From positions 1,736,001 to 1,800,000 of the forward strand of contig NC_015145.1 in NCBI RefSeq assembly GCF_000189535.1: 64,000 bases of DNA, written 5' to 3'. Shown here in pieces: positions 18,608 to 27,290 of the stretch. The notes below the pieces were generated by a model. The model saw only the letters and a program-made list of their open reading frames with translations. It was not told the origin of the DNA and ran no database searches. A program made the translations under genes and the position numbers. Position 1 is the stretch's first letter; each line of letters opens with the position of its first letter. This stretch comes from Pseudarthrobacter phenanthrenivorans Sphe3 (GTDB lineage: Bacteria > Actinomycetota > Actinomycetes > Actinomycetales > Micrococcaceae).

Positions 18608-19261
18608 TCAGTTCCGACGGCGGTGCGGCAGGGGTGTCACGCCGTCCGGCAGGGGCGGCAGGCCGGCAAAGGTGCACACCATGTCGGACCAGGCCTCCAG
18701 GTGGGAGCGGACGTCCGGGGTGGCCGGGGTCCAGGAGGCACGGAGTTCGATGTCGATGGACCCGGGCCGCCCTGCCAGGGTGCCGAAGCTCTCGGAGAGG
18801 ACCCGGGTGGCGGTTCCGCCTGCCGCGCGGTATGGCGCCTTGTGGTTTTCCAGCGCCTCCACCAGCCAGGTCCAGGCAACGGTGCCGAGCATCTCGTCGT
18901 TGCCCATCTCGGGTTCCAGCTCTGCACGGATGTAGGTCACGATCCGGAATTCACCGTCCCAGACTTCGGATCCTTCGGGGTCGTGGAGCAGGATGAAGCG
19001 GCCAGTGGCCAGTTCCGTCCCGGCGTCGTCTTCCGTTCCGGACGCGGCGGCCATGGCCATGGCGGCGGGGCCGTGCAGGGGAGTGCCGGCGGTACCGGCT
19101 CCGGGGGCAAAGACTTCCGCGCCCAGGGCCACGGCGAAAGGCGCAAGCCGGGCCGGCGCCGGGATCTCCGCCAGGTGGAGTTCCCGGCGGCACTGGGCTT
19201 TCCTGAGGGTTCCCAAGGCGTGAAGAAAATCCGGGGGAACCTGGTCAAGTGCGTTCACCAT
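18608..19261 (-). CDS. DUF3000 family protein
   Basis: 217 aa, a soluble protein of a family confined to actinobacteria and normally found beside rnd, as here. Recognisable blocks are VPPDFLHALGTLRKA at the N-terminus, the conserved RLAPFAVALGAEV region and VAWTWLVEALENHKAPY. No catalytic motif is apparent and the function is unknown. Start ATG at 19261; the region upstream to the threonine aldolase gene is only 51 bp. Confidence 0.85.
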   Translation of the reverse strand: MVNALDQVPPDFLHALGTLRKAQCRRELHLAEIPAPARLAPFAVALGAEVFAPGAGTAGTPLHGPAAMAMAAASGTEDDAGTELATGRFILLHDPEGSEVWDGEFRIVTYIRAELEPEMGNDEMLGTVAWTWLVEALENHKAPYRAAGGTATRVLSESFGTLAGRPGSIDIELRASWTPATPDVRSHLEAWSDMVCTFAGLPPLPDGVTPLPHRRRN

Positions 19262-19312
19262 CGCAGGTTACGCAACCTGGCCTGGCATGGCCGGTAGGCT
19301 CGCCGCCGGCAG

Positions 19313-20434
19313 CTAGGCGGACTGTCCGCCGGCTGCGCCATCCGGGTGCCTCCGGAGTTCGTCGCGGAGTGCGGCAACAAAGGAATCCACATCCTCTTCC
19401 GTGGTGTCGAAGGAGCACATCCAGCGCACCTCCCTGGTGGCCTCGTTCCAGTCGTAGAACCGGAACGAGGCCCGCAGCCTGTCCGCCACGCCTTCGGGAA
19501 GGATAGCGAACACGCCGTTGGATTCAGTCTTCTGGGTGGGCTGCACCCCGTCGATGATGTCGACGGCGGCACGGAGCCGGGCGGCCATGGCATTGGCATG
19601 CGCGGCGGACCGCAGCCACAGGTCGCCTTCAAGGAGCGCGATGAACTGGGCGGACATGAAGCGCATCTTCGATGCCAGCTGCATGTTCATCTTGCGCAGG
19701 TAAATGAGCCCGTGGGCGGCTTCCGGGTTCAGGGCCACCACCACTTCGCCGAAGAGCAGGCCGTTCTTGGTGCCGCCGAAGGACAGGATGTCCACACCGG
19801 CGTCCCGGGTGAACGCGCGCAGCGGGACCTGCAGGTGGGCGGCGGCGTTGGCCAGCCGGGCGCCGTCCATGTGGAGCTTCATCCCCTTGGCATGGACGTG
19901 GTCAGCGATGGCACGAACTTCCTCGGCGGTATAGCAGGTGCCAAGCTCGGTTGTTTGGGTGATGGAAACAGCCAGCGGCTGGGCCCGGTGCTCGTCGCCC
20001 CAGCCCCACGCCTCGCGATCGATCAGTTCGGGCGTGAGCTTGCCGTCCGGCGTCGGCACCTGGAGGAGCTTGATGCCGCCGACGCGCTCGGGGGCGCCGT
20101 TTTCGTCCATGTTGATGTGGGCGGTGGAGGCACACACCACTGCTCCCCACCGTGGCAGCAGGGACTGCAGTGACAGGACATTGGCGCCGGTGCCGTTGAA
20201 GACGGGAAAGCACTCGATGCCGGTTCCGAAATGGTCCTCCATCAGTTCCTGCAGCCTGGCTGTGTAGTCGTCCTCGCCATAGGAGACCTGGTGGCCGTCG
20301 TTGGCTGCGGCGAGGGCGGCGAGGACCTCCGGATGCACGCCGGAGTAGTTGTCCGAGGCGAAGCCCCGGACGTTGGGATCGTGGAGGCGGATTCCGGCCG
20401 CAGTTTCAGCGGTTGTTGTCATGGCTTTGCTCAC
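19313..20434 (-). CDS. ltaE: Low-specificity threonine aldolase / beta-eliminating lyase family
   Basis: PLP enzyme, 373 aa, cleaving threonine or allo-threonine to glycine and acetaldehyde. The PLP lysine lies in DILSFGGTKNGLLFGE; upstream are FPVFNGTGANVLSLQSLL, HINMDENGAPERVGGIKL and KLHMDGARLANAAAHL typical of the family. The GTG at 20434 is preferred over the ATG at 20422 because TAGACT ends exactly 6 nt before it, as expected for a leaderless message. It follows the SDR gene by 36 bp on the same strand. Confidence 0.88.
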   Translation of the reverse strand: MSKAMTTTAETAAGIRLHDPNVRGFASDNYSGVHPEVLAALAAANDGHQVSYGEDDYTARLQELMEDHFGTGIECFPVFNGTGANVLSLQSLLPRWGAVVCASTAHINMDENGAPERVGGIKLLQVPTPDGKLTPELIDREAWGWGDEHRAQPLAVSITQTTELGTCYTAEEVRAIADHVHAKGMKLHMDGARLANAAAHLQVPLRAFTRDAGVDILSFGGTKNGLLFGEVVVALNPEAAHGLIYLRKMNMQLASKMRFMSAQFIALLEGDLWLRSAAHANAMAARLRAAVDIIDGVQPTQKTESNGVFAILPEGVADRLRASFRFYDWNEATREVRWMCSFDTTEEDVDSFVAALRDELRRHPDGAAGGQSA

Positions 20435-20440
20435 GCTTTC

Positions 20441-20446
20441 AGTCTA
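20441..20446 (-). promoter_or_regulatory. -10 box TAGACT of ltaE, leaderless
   Basis: On the minus strand TAGACT is followed by GAAAGC and then the GTG start, placing the transcription start at the first codon. No -35 match is obvious. Confidence 0.45.
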
Positions 20447-20470
20447 GGTAACTCTTGCAGGGCTGCACTG

Positions 20471-21205
20471 TCACTCCGCCAGCAGCAGCCGCCGGCCGTT
20501 CAGGTCGCCGGCCGGTGCCTCAAACAGTCCGACGACGGCGCGCGCCAGGTCTGCCACCTCCGTGGCGCCGGGGAAGGACCGCTCAGGGTGGCTGCGGCGC
20601 AGCCCGTCGTCCACCAGGGCTTTGACCACCAGGACGACGGCGGCTGCCTGGCGGGCGTCGTCCGCGCCGCTTCCGTCGCGGGGAGCCGCCCGGCGGAAGC
20701 CGTCCGCAATCGCCATGGTCCACGCTTCGGCGGCCGCTTTCGCGGCAACGTAACTGGCCGTTCCTGCGGTCGGCCTGTCCACTGCGGTGGAGGACACGAT
20801 GGCGAAGCGGCCTGTTGGGGAGGCTGCGACGTCGTCGTAGAAAACGCGTGAGACGTTGCGAAGCGTGGTGATGGCTCCCCGCTCCAGGAAGTCCCAGTCG
20901 TCGTCGCTCTGGTCGGTGATGCCTTGCGCGCCGCGCCAGCCGCCCACCAGGTGGATCACCGCGTCAATGCTGCCGCCGGCAGCGGCCGAAACGTCTTTCC
21001 GCAACTGCCGGACCTCACCAAGCCTGCTGAGGTCGCAGACGAAGGGAGCGACGCCGTCGCCCGCCTGTCCTGCAGCTGCCTTGATCCTGGCCAGGTCGGA
21101 ACCGACGGTGAAGACGCAGTGTCCTGCGGCGTGCAGTGCCCGGGCCACAGCGATGCCGGACGCCCCGCTGCCGCCCGTGACCAGGATGTTGGCCGGGCGG
21201 TTCAC
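20471..21205 (-). CDS. SDR-family oxidoreductase
   Basis: 244 aa short-chain dehydrogenase/reductase. N-terminal cofactor motif TGGSGASGIAVARAL; catalytic Ser-Tyr-Lys in SSTAVDRPT and SYVAAKAAAEAW. Substrate unknown. Its GTG start overlaps the stop of the DUF6421 gene by 4 nt, so the two are translationally coupled and probably act in one pathway. Confidence 0.87.
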   Translation of the reverse strand: MNRPANILVTGGSGASGIAVARALHAAGHCVFTVGSDLARIKAAAGQAGDGVAPFVCDLSRLGEVRQLRKDVSAAAGGSIDAVIHLVGGWRGAQGITDQSDDDWDFLERGAITTLRNVSRVFYDDVAASPTGRFAIVSSTAVDRPTAGTASYVAAKAAAEAWTMAIADGFRRAAPRDGSGADDARQAAAVVLVVKALVDDGLRRSHPERSFPGATEVADLARAVVGLFEAPAGDLNGRRLLLAE

Positions 21206-22581
21206 TGTGCGGTGGCCAGGGCGGTGGCGCCGGTGATGCCGGCCGTGGATTCGATGACGGGCCGCATCTTCTTCTCCAGTGCTTCGTAGAACATGGACAG
21301 CGGGAATTCGTCGTCGAGCACCTGGTCCGTCAGCCCGCGCGGCGGTCCCGCCAGCGGCAGGGCCTGTGGTCCCTGTGCCCAGACCGATGCCGGGTGCGGC
21401 GTGACCGTCGCGGAGATCAGCTCGTAGGCAGCGAGCCAGTGGGCGGTCTTAGGGCGGTCGATGGAGCGCCAGTAAAGATCGTCGATGCTGGCACCCAGGG
21501 CGATGACGGCGTTGGGTACCTCGTCCCAGTCAATGGTGAGCCGGGTGTCCGTCCAGTGCAGGACGCGCTGCTGGTGCAGCCAGGCGAAGAGGAGTTGCCC
21601 GCCCAGGCCGTCGTAATTGCGGACCCGGCTGCCCGTGATCGCGAAGCGGAAGATGCGGTCGAAGATGATGGCGTACTGCACCAGTTTGGCGTGGCGCCGG
21701 GCCTCGGGGTCGGCGTCCTCGTTGTGCTCGATGCGCACTGACTCACGGAAAGCGGTCAGGTCGCAACGCAGTTCTTCCAGGGAATACAGGAAGAAGGGCA
21801 TCCGCTGCTTGATCATGAACGGATCGAACGGCAGGTCGCCGCGCATATGCGTCCGGTCGTGGATCAGGTCCCACATGACGAACGTCGCCTCGGTGAGGTC
21901 CTGGTCCGCGAGCAACTCCGCCGCCCCTTCGGGCAGCTCAAGGGACGTGGTTTCGGCCGCGGCTTTCAGGACGCGGCGGAACCTGGCGGCCTCACGGTCA
22001 GCGAAGATGGCTCCCCATGTGAAGGTGGGGGTCCTGCTGACCGCCACCGTCTCGGGGAACAGCACGGCCGAGTTTGTGTCATAGCCGGCGGTGAAGTCCA
22101 CGAAGCGGATGGGGACGAACAGCTTGTTCGAGTAGTCCCCGGCCTCCAGCCCGGCAATGAATTCTGGCCAGATGACTTCCACCAGTACCGCCTCAACCAG
22201 GCGGCTGCTGCTGCCGTTCTGCGTGTACATGGGGAAGACCACCAGGTGCTGGAGGCCGTCCCGGCGCTGCTCCTGTGGCTGGAAGGCCAGCAGGGAGGAC
22301 AGGAAATCGGGGGTGCCGAATCCGGCGTCCGCCCAGGCGGCGAAGTCCACGCAGACTGCTTCCAGGTAGGCGGCGTCATGTGGAAAGGCAGGGGTGAGGG
22401 AGCGGACGGCGTTGACCAGGCCGCTGACGCACGCCGCCGCCTCAGCATGGGCGGCAGGATCCGGGATGGACCCGTCCTGGGCCTGGAGGTGCTGGATGGC
22501 AGTGGCGGCGGCCTTGAGCCGCAGCCAGTCCTGGTTATCCGCGGAAATCCCGGTCACGGCGGTGGTCAGGGTTTCGGTCAT
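21202..22581 (-). CDS. DUF6421 family protein
   Basis: 459 aa soluble protein of unknown function, similar in its conserved blocks to the actinobacterial DUF6421 family: LPFDPFMIKQRMPFFLYSLEE, KLVQYAIIFDRIFRF and VLHWTDTRLTIDWDEVP. A cluster of His and acidic residues (LIHDRTHMRGDLPF) could bind a metal (inference). The ATG at 22581 is chosen because AGAAAGG lies upstream and the longer reading frame runs into an inverted repeat. It is first gene of DUF6421-SDR(-ltaE). Confidence 0.8.
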   Translation of the reverse strand: MTETLTTAVTGISADNQDWLRLKAAATAIQHLQAQDGSIPDPAAHAEAAACVSGLVNAVRSLTPAFPHDAAYLEAVCVDFAAWADAGFGTPDFLSSLLAFQPQEQRRDGLQHLVVFPMYTQNGSSSRLVEAVLVEVIWPEFIAGLEAGDYSNKLFVPIRFVDFTAGYDTNSAVLFPETVAVSRTPTFTWGAIFADREAARFRRVLKAAAETTSLELPEGAAELLADQDLTEATFVMWDLIHDRTHMRGDLPFDPFMIKQRMPFFLYSLEELRCDLTAFRESVRIEHNEDADPEARRHAKLVQYAIIFDRIFRFAITGSRVRNYDGLGGQLLFAWLHQQRVLHWTDTRLTIDWDEVPNAVIALGASIDDLYWRSIDRPKTAHWLAAYELISATVTPHPASVWAQGPQALPLAGPPRGLTDQVLDDEFPLSMFYEALEKKMRPVIESTAGITGATALATAQ

Positions 22582-22595
22582 CGTCGGCTGCCTTT

Positions 22596-22636
22596 CTGGT
22601 TGCTTGCTAACTAAGGGGAGCGTAGCAAGCAACCAG
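22596..22636 (-). promoter_or_regulatory. 14-bp perfect inverted repeat before the DUF6421 gene
   Basis: CTGGTTGCTTGCTA (22596-22609) and TAGCAAGCAACCAG (22623-22636) are exact reverse complements with a 13-nt spacer. It ends just before the ribosome site of the DUF6421 gene. It may be a repressor operator or an RNA hairpin regulating translation; there is no T-run to make it a terminator. Confidence 0.5.
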
Positions 22637-22724
22637 CAGGGCTAATGCGAAAAAGCGTTGAGCCTAAGAAAAGCTGTGCCTCAGGGCCGTTCTTGGGCCG
22701 TGGAGACGGTGCTTCCCTAAGGGC

Positions 22725-23246
22725 TCAGGAATCGTCCCCTGGCCCGCTGACCTGTGGATCTTCCGCCGGAACCAGCCGGATGGAGACCGAGTTGATGCAG
22801 TAGCGCTGGTCGGTAGGAGTACCGTAGCCCTCGCCTTCAAAGACGTGCCCCAGGTGCGAGTCGCAGGCGGCGCAGCGAACCTCAACGCGGTCCATTCCCA
22901 GCGTCCGGTCGTGGATGTAGCGGACGTTGCCCTCGGCCAGCGGAGCCCAGAAGGACGGCCAGCCGCAGTGGGAATCGAACTTTTCGTTGCTGGTAAACAG
23001 TTCTGCGCCACAGGCGCGGCATTGGTAGACGCCGGCGGTGTGGGTGTCCCAGTATTCGCCGGTAAACGGACGCTCGGTCCCCGCCTGCCGGAGGACATGG
23101 TATTCCTCCGGCGTCAGTTCCTCGCGCCACTCGGCGTCGGTCTTGGCAACCTTGGCAGCGGGCGAACCGGCCGGTGCTGCCTCCGGCGCCGTGGTGGACA
23201 AATCTGTGGCGTTGTGTCCGAAAATGCTGTTTCCGAAGATGCTCAT
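22725..23246 (-). CDS. msrB: Peptide-methionine (R)-S-oxide reductase
   Basis: Reduces methionine-R-sulfoxide in damaged proteins, 173 aa. Zinc-binding CxxC pairs (QCRACGAEL and RCAACDSHLGHVFEG), the SHCGWPSFW block and the catalytic Cys in RYCINSVSI are all present. The first 35 residues are a poorly conserved extension (APEAAPAGSPAAK); there is no signal peptide. The gene follows a hypothetical gene by 14 bp on the same strand. Confidence 0.95.
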   Translation of the reverse strand: MSIFGNSIFGHNATDLSTTAPEAAPAGSPAAKVAKTDAEWREELTPEEYHVLRQAGTERPFTGEYWDTHTAGVYQCRACGAELFTSNEKFDSHCGWPSFWAPLAEGNVRYIHDRTLGMDRVEVRCAACDSHLGHVFEGEGYGTPTDQRYCINSVSIRLVPAEDPQVSGPGDDS

Positions 23247-23260
23247 AGTGTGGTCAACGC

Positions 23261-23752
23261 TCAGGAGTCGCCGATAAATCCCGAGCCTGCATACAGGTGG
23301 AGCACCGGCACGCCGAGCTGGTCCTGCGCCTTATTCGCCCAGTCCGTGTGGAAGGTGTCTGCTACGGCGTGGGGCCGGGTAATCACCACGGCCTGGGCGG
23401 CGCCGGTCTCGCGGACCTTGGCCACCAGTCCCTCCACGGCCCCGCCATCCACCACCTCGCCGCTGACGCCCGAGCCAAGCCCCTCCAGCGCCGTCAGCGA
23501 CACAGCGAGGGTCTCTGCTGCCTGTGCCCGCTCCTGGGCAGGGTCCGGCGCGTGCGCCGTCAACTCACGGAAGGCTTTGGCGATGTCCAGCATCGAGAGG
23601 TTTTCGAGGAAGTCCACCAGCAGGTGCCGCTCGGTGTTTGCCGGCACCAGCACCACCAGGCGGGTTGCCGCTCCGTCCACCAGGCGTTCGATGTTCCGGC
23701 GGTCGTCCGCCCCCAGGGGTTCTTCGGTCAGGATGACGATGGGTTCACTCAT
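23261..23752 (-). CDS. Conserved hypothetical protein
   Basis: 163 aa. Starts MSEPIVILTEEPLG and contains alternating strands and helices (RLVVLVPANTERHLLVDFL, AAQAVVITRPHAVADTF, GVPVLHLYAGSG), consistent with a small Rossmann-like or UspA-like fold. No catalytic motif recognised. It is immediately upstream of msrB on the same strand and divergent from the hydrolase gene. Confidence 0.7.
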   Translation of the reverse strand: MSEPIVILTEEPLGADDRRNIERLVDGAATRLVVLVPANTERHLLVDFLENLSMLDIAKAFRELTAHAPDPAQERAQAAETLAVSLTALEGLGSGVSGEVVDGGAVEGLVAKVRETGAAQAVVITRPHAVADTFHTDWANKAQDQLGVPVLHLYAGSGFIGDS

Positions 23753-23869
23753 GGGCCTAGCCTAGTCCTGCGCGGTGCCCCTGCGCATGAGGCTCCCCAC
23801 ACGGGCGGACAGGCGCTGGAAGTGTCCGTAGAGTACGGGCTTCGGTGCCGGGGCAGTAACAATAGTTCC

Positions 23870-25153
23870 ATGGCACTTTTCGATCGAACCCCACCGGCCC
23901 CCGTCCACAGCCCCCCGGATTCCGGCGGAATGTCGGCGCGGGCAAAGTGGGCAATCGGCGGGGCAATCGGCGGCGGCAGCGTGGCGGGGCTCCTGGCCAC
24001 GGGTTCGTCGGCGCTCGCCGTCTACTTCGCCCGGAGGGTCATCACCCCGGCCCGGCAGCGTACCGCCGACCAGGAAGTGCTCGCCGTCATCAGGGACGGC
24101 CAGCGGCACCACGCCATCTTTGCCGCTACCGGGGACACCACGGTGGACGGAGTTTACGGGTTCTTTTTCGACGGCGGGAAAGGGCACGCCCGGATCGGCC
24201 GCATCGTCTCCTACTCCCCGGCGGACCGTACGGTCCTTCGGGAGGTGGAGGCGGTCTACGCAGGCGACCTCTCCTCAGCCCGCCGTGGCTGGTGGAGCGG
24301 GGCCATCCATCCGGACCCTGCCGCCGTCGGAATCCCCTACGAAGATGTGCTGATCGACGTGGACCGCGGGCAGGCGCCGGCCTGGCTGGTCCGCGCCGGC
24401 GGGACCGCCCGTACCTGGGCCGTGATGGTGCACGGCCGCGGTGCCACCCGGCAGGAGGCGCTGCGGGCAGTGGGCCCGGCGCTGGAGCTGGGACTCACCA
24501 GCTTGCTGGTTTCCTACCGCAACGATGGCCTGGCGCCGTCGGCCGACGACGGACGCTACGGCCTGGGCTCCACGGAGTGGCGCGACATCGAGGCAGCCAT
24601 CGAATATGCGCTGGCCAATGGTGCGGAAGAGGTTGTGCTGTTCGGGTGGTCCATGGGCGGCGCCATTTGCCTCCAAACCGCAGACCTGTCCCGCTTCCGG
24701 CACCTGATCCGCGCCATGGTCCTCGACGCGCCCGTTACGGACTGGGTGAACGTCCTCGCGCACCACGCCCAGCTGAACAGGATTCCCTCGCTGGTGGGCA
24801 GGTACGGCCAGCTCATGCTCGGCCACCCCCTGGGGCGCCGGCTCACCGGGTTGTCCGCGCCTGTTGACCTGAAGGCGATGGACTGGGTGTCCCGGGCCGT
24901 GGAGTTGCGGACGCCCACGCTGATCCTGCACAGCGTGGATGACGAGTACGTGCCCTACGGCCCCTCCGCGCAGCTGGCCGAACGCAACCCGGAAATGGTG
25001 ACGTTCGAGCCCTTCCAGCGGGCCCGGCACACCAAGGAATGGAATGTGGACCGGGAGCGCTGGGAAAGCCGGGTCAAGGCGTGGCTGCGGCAACAGTTGG
25101 CACCCAGGCTGAATCCGGGCGCTCTGGCTTCACCCGCCGTGCCCGCCCAATGA
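23870..25153 (+). CDS. Alpha/beta hydrolase with N-terminal membrane segment
   Basis: 427 aa. One transmembrane or signal-anchor segment at about residues 24-50 (WAIGGAIGGGSVAGLLATG) is followed by an alpha/beta hydrolase fold: oxyanion region MVHGRGATRQEA, nucleophile elbow FGWSMGGA, acid in HSVDDEYVP and a late His in RARHTKEWN. The upstream TAACAAT may serve as a -10 for a nearly leaderless message. The 3' end overlaps the convergent ybaK gene by 24 bp. Substrate unknown. Confidence 0.85.
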   Translation: MALFDRTPPAPVHSPPDSGGMSARAKWAIGGAIGGGSVAGLLATGSSALAVYFARRVITPARQRTADQEVLAVIRDGQRHHAIFAATGDTTVDGVYGFFFDGGKGHARIGRIVSYSPADRTVLREVEAVYAGDLSSARRGWWSGAIHPDPAAVGIPYEDVLIDVDRGQAPAWLVRAGGTARTWAVMVHGRGATRQEALRAVGPALELGLTSLLVSYRNDGLAPSADDGRYGLGSTEWRDIEAAIEYALANGAEEVVLFGWSMGGAICLQTADLSRFRHLIRAMVLDAPVTDWVNVLAHHAQLNRIPSLVGRYGQLMLGHPLGRRLTGLSAPVDLKAMDWVSRAVELRTPTLILHSVDDEYVPYGPSAQLAERNPEMVTFEPFQRARHTKEWNVDRERWESRVKAWLRQQLAPRLNPGALASPAVPAQ

Positions 25154-25636
25154 ACTGATGGCTGCGGTGCTGGCGCCGGTGAGGCGGACCAGGTCGGCGG
25201 GCGCCAGTTCGATGTCCAGGCCGCGCTTTCCGCCGGAAACCAGCAGTGTGTCCAGCGCCAGGGCGCTGGAGTCCAGCACAGTGGGGGAGGGCAGCCGCTG
25301 GCCAAGCGGGGAAATGCCGCCGAGCACGTAGCCCGTCCGCCGCTGCGCCGCTGCGGGATCAGCCATGGCCGCTTTCTTGGCGCCCATGGCTGCCGCGAAT
25401 GCCTTCAGGTCAAGGCTTCCGCTGACCGGTACGATGCCCACGGCCAGCCTGCCTTCCACCTCCACCATCAGGGTCTTGAAGACCTTCGACGGGTCCATGC
25501 CCAGCGCCTCGGCCGCTTCAATGCCGTAGCTGGCAACGGAGGGGTCGTGGGCATAGGGATGCAGCACAAAGGAAACCCCGGCCGCGGCCAGTGCCGCTGT
25601 TGCCGGGGTTCCCTGTGCCGCGTTCCTGCGAGCCAT
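25130..25636 (-). CDS. ybaK: Cys-tRNA(Pro)/aminoacyl-tRNA deacylase YbaK/EbsC
   Basis: 168 aa, trans-editing factor that hydrolyses Cys-tRNA(Pro). Conserved strands and catalytic Lys environment: VFKTLMVEVEGRLAVGIVPV, LDLKAFAAAMGAKKAAMAD and YVLGGISPLGQ. The stop lies inside the 3' end of the convergent hydrolase gene. ATG at 25636 is the only good start. Confidence 0.92.
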   Translation of the reverse strand: MARRNAAQGTPATAALAAAGVSFVLHPYAHDPSVASYGIEAAEALGMDPSKVFKTLMVEVEGRLAVGIVPVSGSLDLKAFAAAMGAKKAAMADPAAAQRRTGYVLGGISPLGQRLPSPTVLDSSALALDTLLVSGGKRGLDIELAPADLVRLTGASTAAISSLGGHGG

Positions 25637-25654
25637 GAATGCCTGGCTGCGGTG

Positions 25655-26110
25655 TCAGCTGCCGGCTGCCGAGGCCGCCGCGACTTTGCGTTTGATCCGT
25701 CCCAGCATGGCGGTCATACCCCGCATGCGCAGGGGAGTGATGGCCCTGGTCAGGCCAAGCAGTTCCGGCATGTCATCCGGGACTGAAAGGATCTCTTCGG
25801 CAGTGAGGCCGTCCAGGCCCTCATGCAGCACCCCGGCGAAACCACGGGTGGTGGGGGCCTCGGCGGGGGCCTTGAAAAACAGCCGAACCTCGGTTGCGGG
25901 GCCGACCTCTTCCGTCTCGATGGTCAGGAACAGCGGGGACTGGCACTCCACCACCTGTTCCAGCAGTTCCGGGTGGTCCCGGAGCCGCTCGGGCAGTTCC
26001 GGCAGTCCCTGGGAGAACTCCAGCAGCAGCTGCAGCCGCTCGGGTTCGGACAGGGCCTGGAAGTCGTCCACGATCGCCGCCAGCGCGGTGGGCAAAGCTT
26101 GAGTAGTCAT
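25655..26110 (-). CDS. sufE: SufE family sulfur acceptor
   Basis: 151 aa. SufE-like fold: LPTALAAIVDDFQALSEPER at the N-terminus and the sulfur-accepting Cys in VVECQSPLFL. Such proteins take sulfur from a desulfurase or rhodanese; here the sulfurtransferase gene lies 38 bp upstream. The ATG at 26110 follows TAGACT by 7 nt, so it may also be made from its own leaderless transcript. The C-terminus is basic (GRIKRKVAAAS). Confidence 0.9.
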   Translation of the reverse strand: MTTQALPTALAAIVDDFQALSEPERLQLLLEFSQGLPELPERLRDHPELLEQVVECQSPLFLTIETEEVGPATEVRLFFKAPAEAPTTRGFAGVLHEGLDGLTAEEILSVPDDMPELLGLTRAITPLRMRGMTAMLGRIKRKVAAASAAGS

Positions 26111-26117
26111 CGGTTCA

Positions 26118-26123
26118 AGTCTA
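26118..26123 (-). promoter_or_regulatory. -10 box TAGACT of sufE, leaderless
   Basis: On the minus strand TAGACT is followed by TGAACCG and the ATG, so an internal promoter between sseA and sufE would give a message without a leader. Confidence 0.45.
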
Positions 26124-26148
26124 CGCAGGTACGGCGCGTCCCGCCCTG

Positions 26149-27075
26149 TCAGGCGCCCACTGTGACCGGAACAGAGCCGCGTTCGGCACCCTTGACGATC
26201 GGTACACGCACAGCATTGCCCCACTCGGTCCAGGAGCCGTCGTAGTTGCGGACGGACTCAAAGCCCAGGAGGTATTTCAGGGCGAACCAGGTGTGGCTGG
26301 AACGTTCGCCGATGCGGCAGTAGGCCACGACGTCGTCGCCTTCACCCAGGCCCGCCTCGCCAAGGTAGAGGGCCTCGAGCTCCTCACGGCTGCGGTAGGT
26401 GCCGTCGGCAGCTGCGGCACGGGCCCAGGGAATTGAAGCGGCGGTGGGGATGTGGCCGCCGCGAAGAGCGCCTTCTTCCGGGTAGGCCGGCATGTGGGTG
26501 CGCTGGCCGGTGTACTCCTCGGGGGAACGGACGTCGATCAGCGGACCCTTGCCCAGGTGGGCCAGGACGTCTTCCTTGAAGGCGCGGATGGGCGCATCAT
26601 TGCGCTCGACAACCGGGTAGTCGCCCCGGGCCGGTGCGGGCTTCTCCGTGGTGAGTGCCCGTCCTTCGGCGATCCACTTGTCCCTGCCGCCGTCGAGGAG
26701 CCGCACGTCCTGGTGGCCGAAGAGGGTGAAGACCCACAATGCGTACGCTGCCCACCAGTTGGACTTGTCGCCGTAGATGACCACGGTGCTGTCGCGCGAA
26801 ATGCCCTTCGACGCCGCCAGCTCCGCGAACGCAGCCCCGTCCACGTAGTCACGGGTGACTTCGTCATTCAGGTCCGTGTGCCAGTCGATCTTGACCGCGC
26901 CGGGGATGTGGCCGGTTTCGTACAGGAGGACGTCCTCGTCGGATTCCACCACCACCAGCTCACCGTTGGCTGTGGCGCCGCTCTCCAGCGCCGCGGCAAG
27001 CCACTCGGTGGAAACCAGCCGCTCGGGGTGGGCATAGGCTGCGAACTTCTCGTTTTGTTCTGCGGGGTAGGGCAT
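26149..27075 (-). CDS. sseA: Thiosulfate sulfurtransferase (double rhodanese)
   Basis: 308 aa with two rhodanese domains (about 10-140 and 170-295). The second carries the active-site Cys in [15 protein letters not shown]. The first keeps [16 protein letters not shown] but has no Cys in the loop, as expected. GAAAGG lies 8 nt before the ATG at 27075. Paired with sufE, as in many actinobacteria, suggesting sulfur delivery. Confidence 0.94.
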   Translation of the reverse strand: MPYPAEQNEKFAAYAHPERLVSTEWLAAALESGATANGELVVVESDEDVLLYETGHIPGAVKIDWHTDLNDEVTRDYVDGAAFAELAASKGISRDSTVVIYGDKSNWWAAYALWVFTLFGHQDVRLLDGGRDKWIAEGRALTTEKPAPARGDYPVVERNDAPIRAFKEDVLAHLGKGPLIDVRSPEEYTGQRTHMPAYPEEGALRGGHIPTAASIPWARAAAADGTYRSREELEALYLGEAGLGEGDDVVAYCRIGERSSHTWFALKYLLGFESVRNYDGSWTEWGNAVRVPIVKGAERGSVPVTVGA

Positions 27076-27290
27076 GATGTTGGCCTTTCATTGAGAACAC
27101 GGGTGACCGCGGGACCGGCATTGGGACCTGCTCCCACACTAGCCAGCACCCTCCGCCGTGTCCGTATTCCGTTAACAGGACGAAATGTTGCCTTCATCAC
27201 GCTGTACCGGCGGCGACCCTGTGACAGTAAAGGCGGGCCGCATTGCCGGTATCCTTTCTGGGGACCAGACCACCAGCAGAACGGACCACC

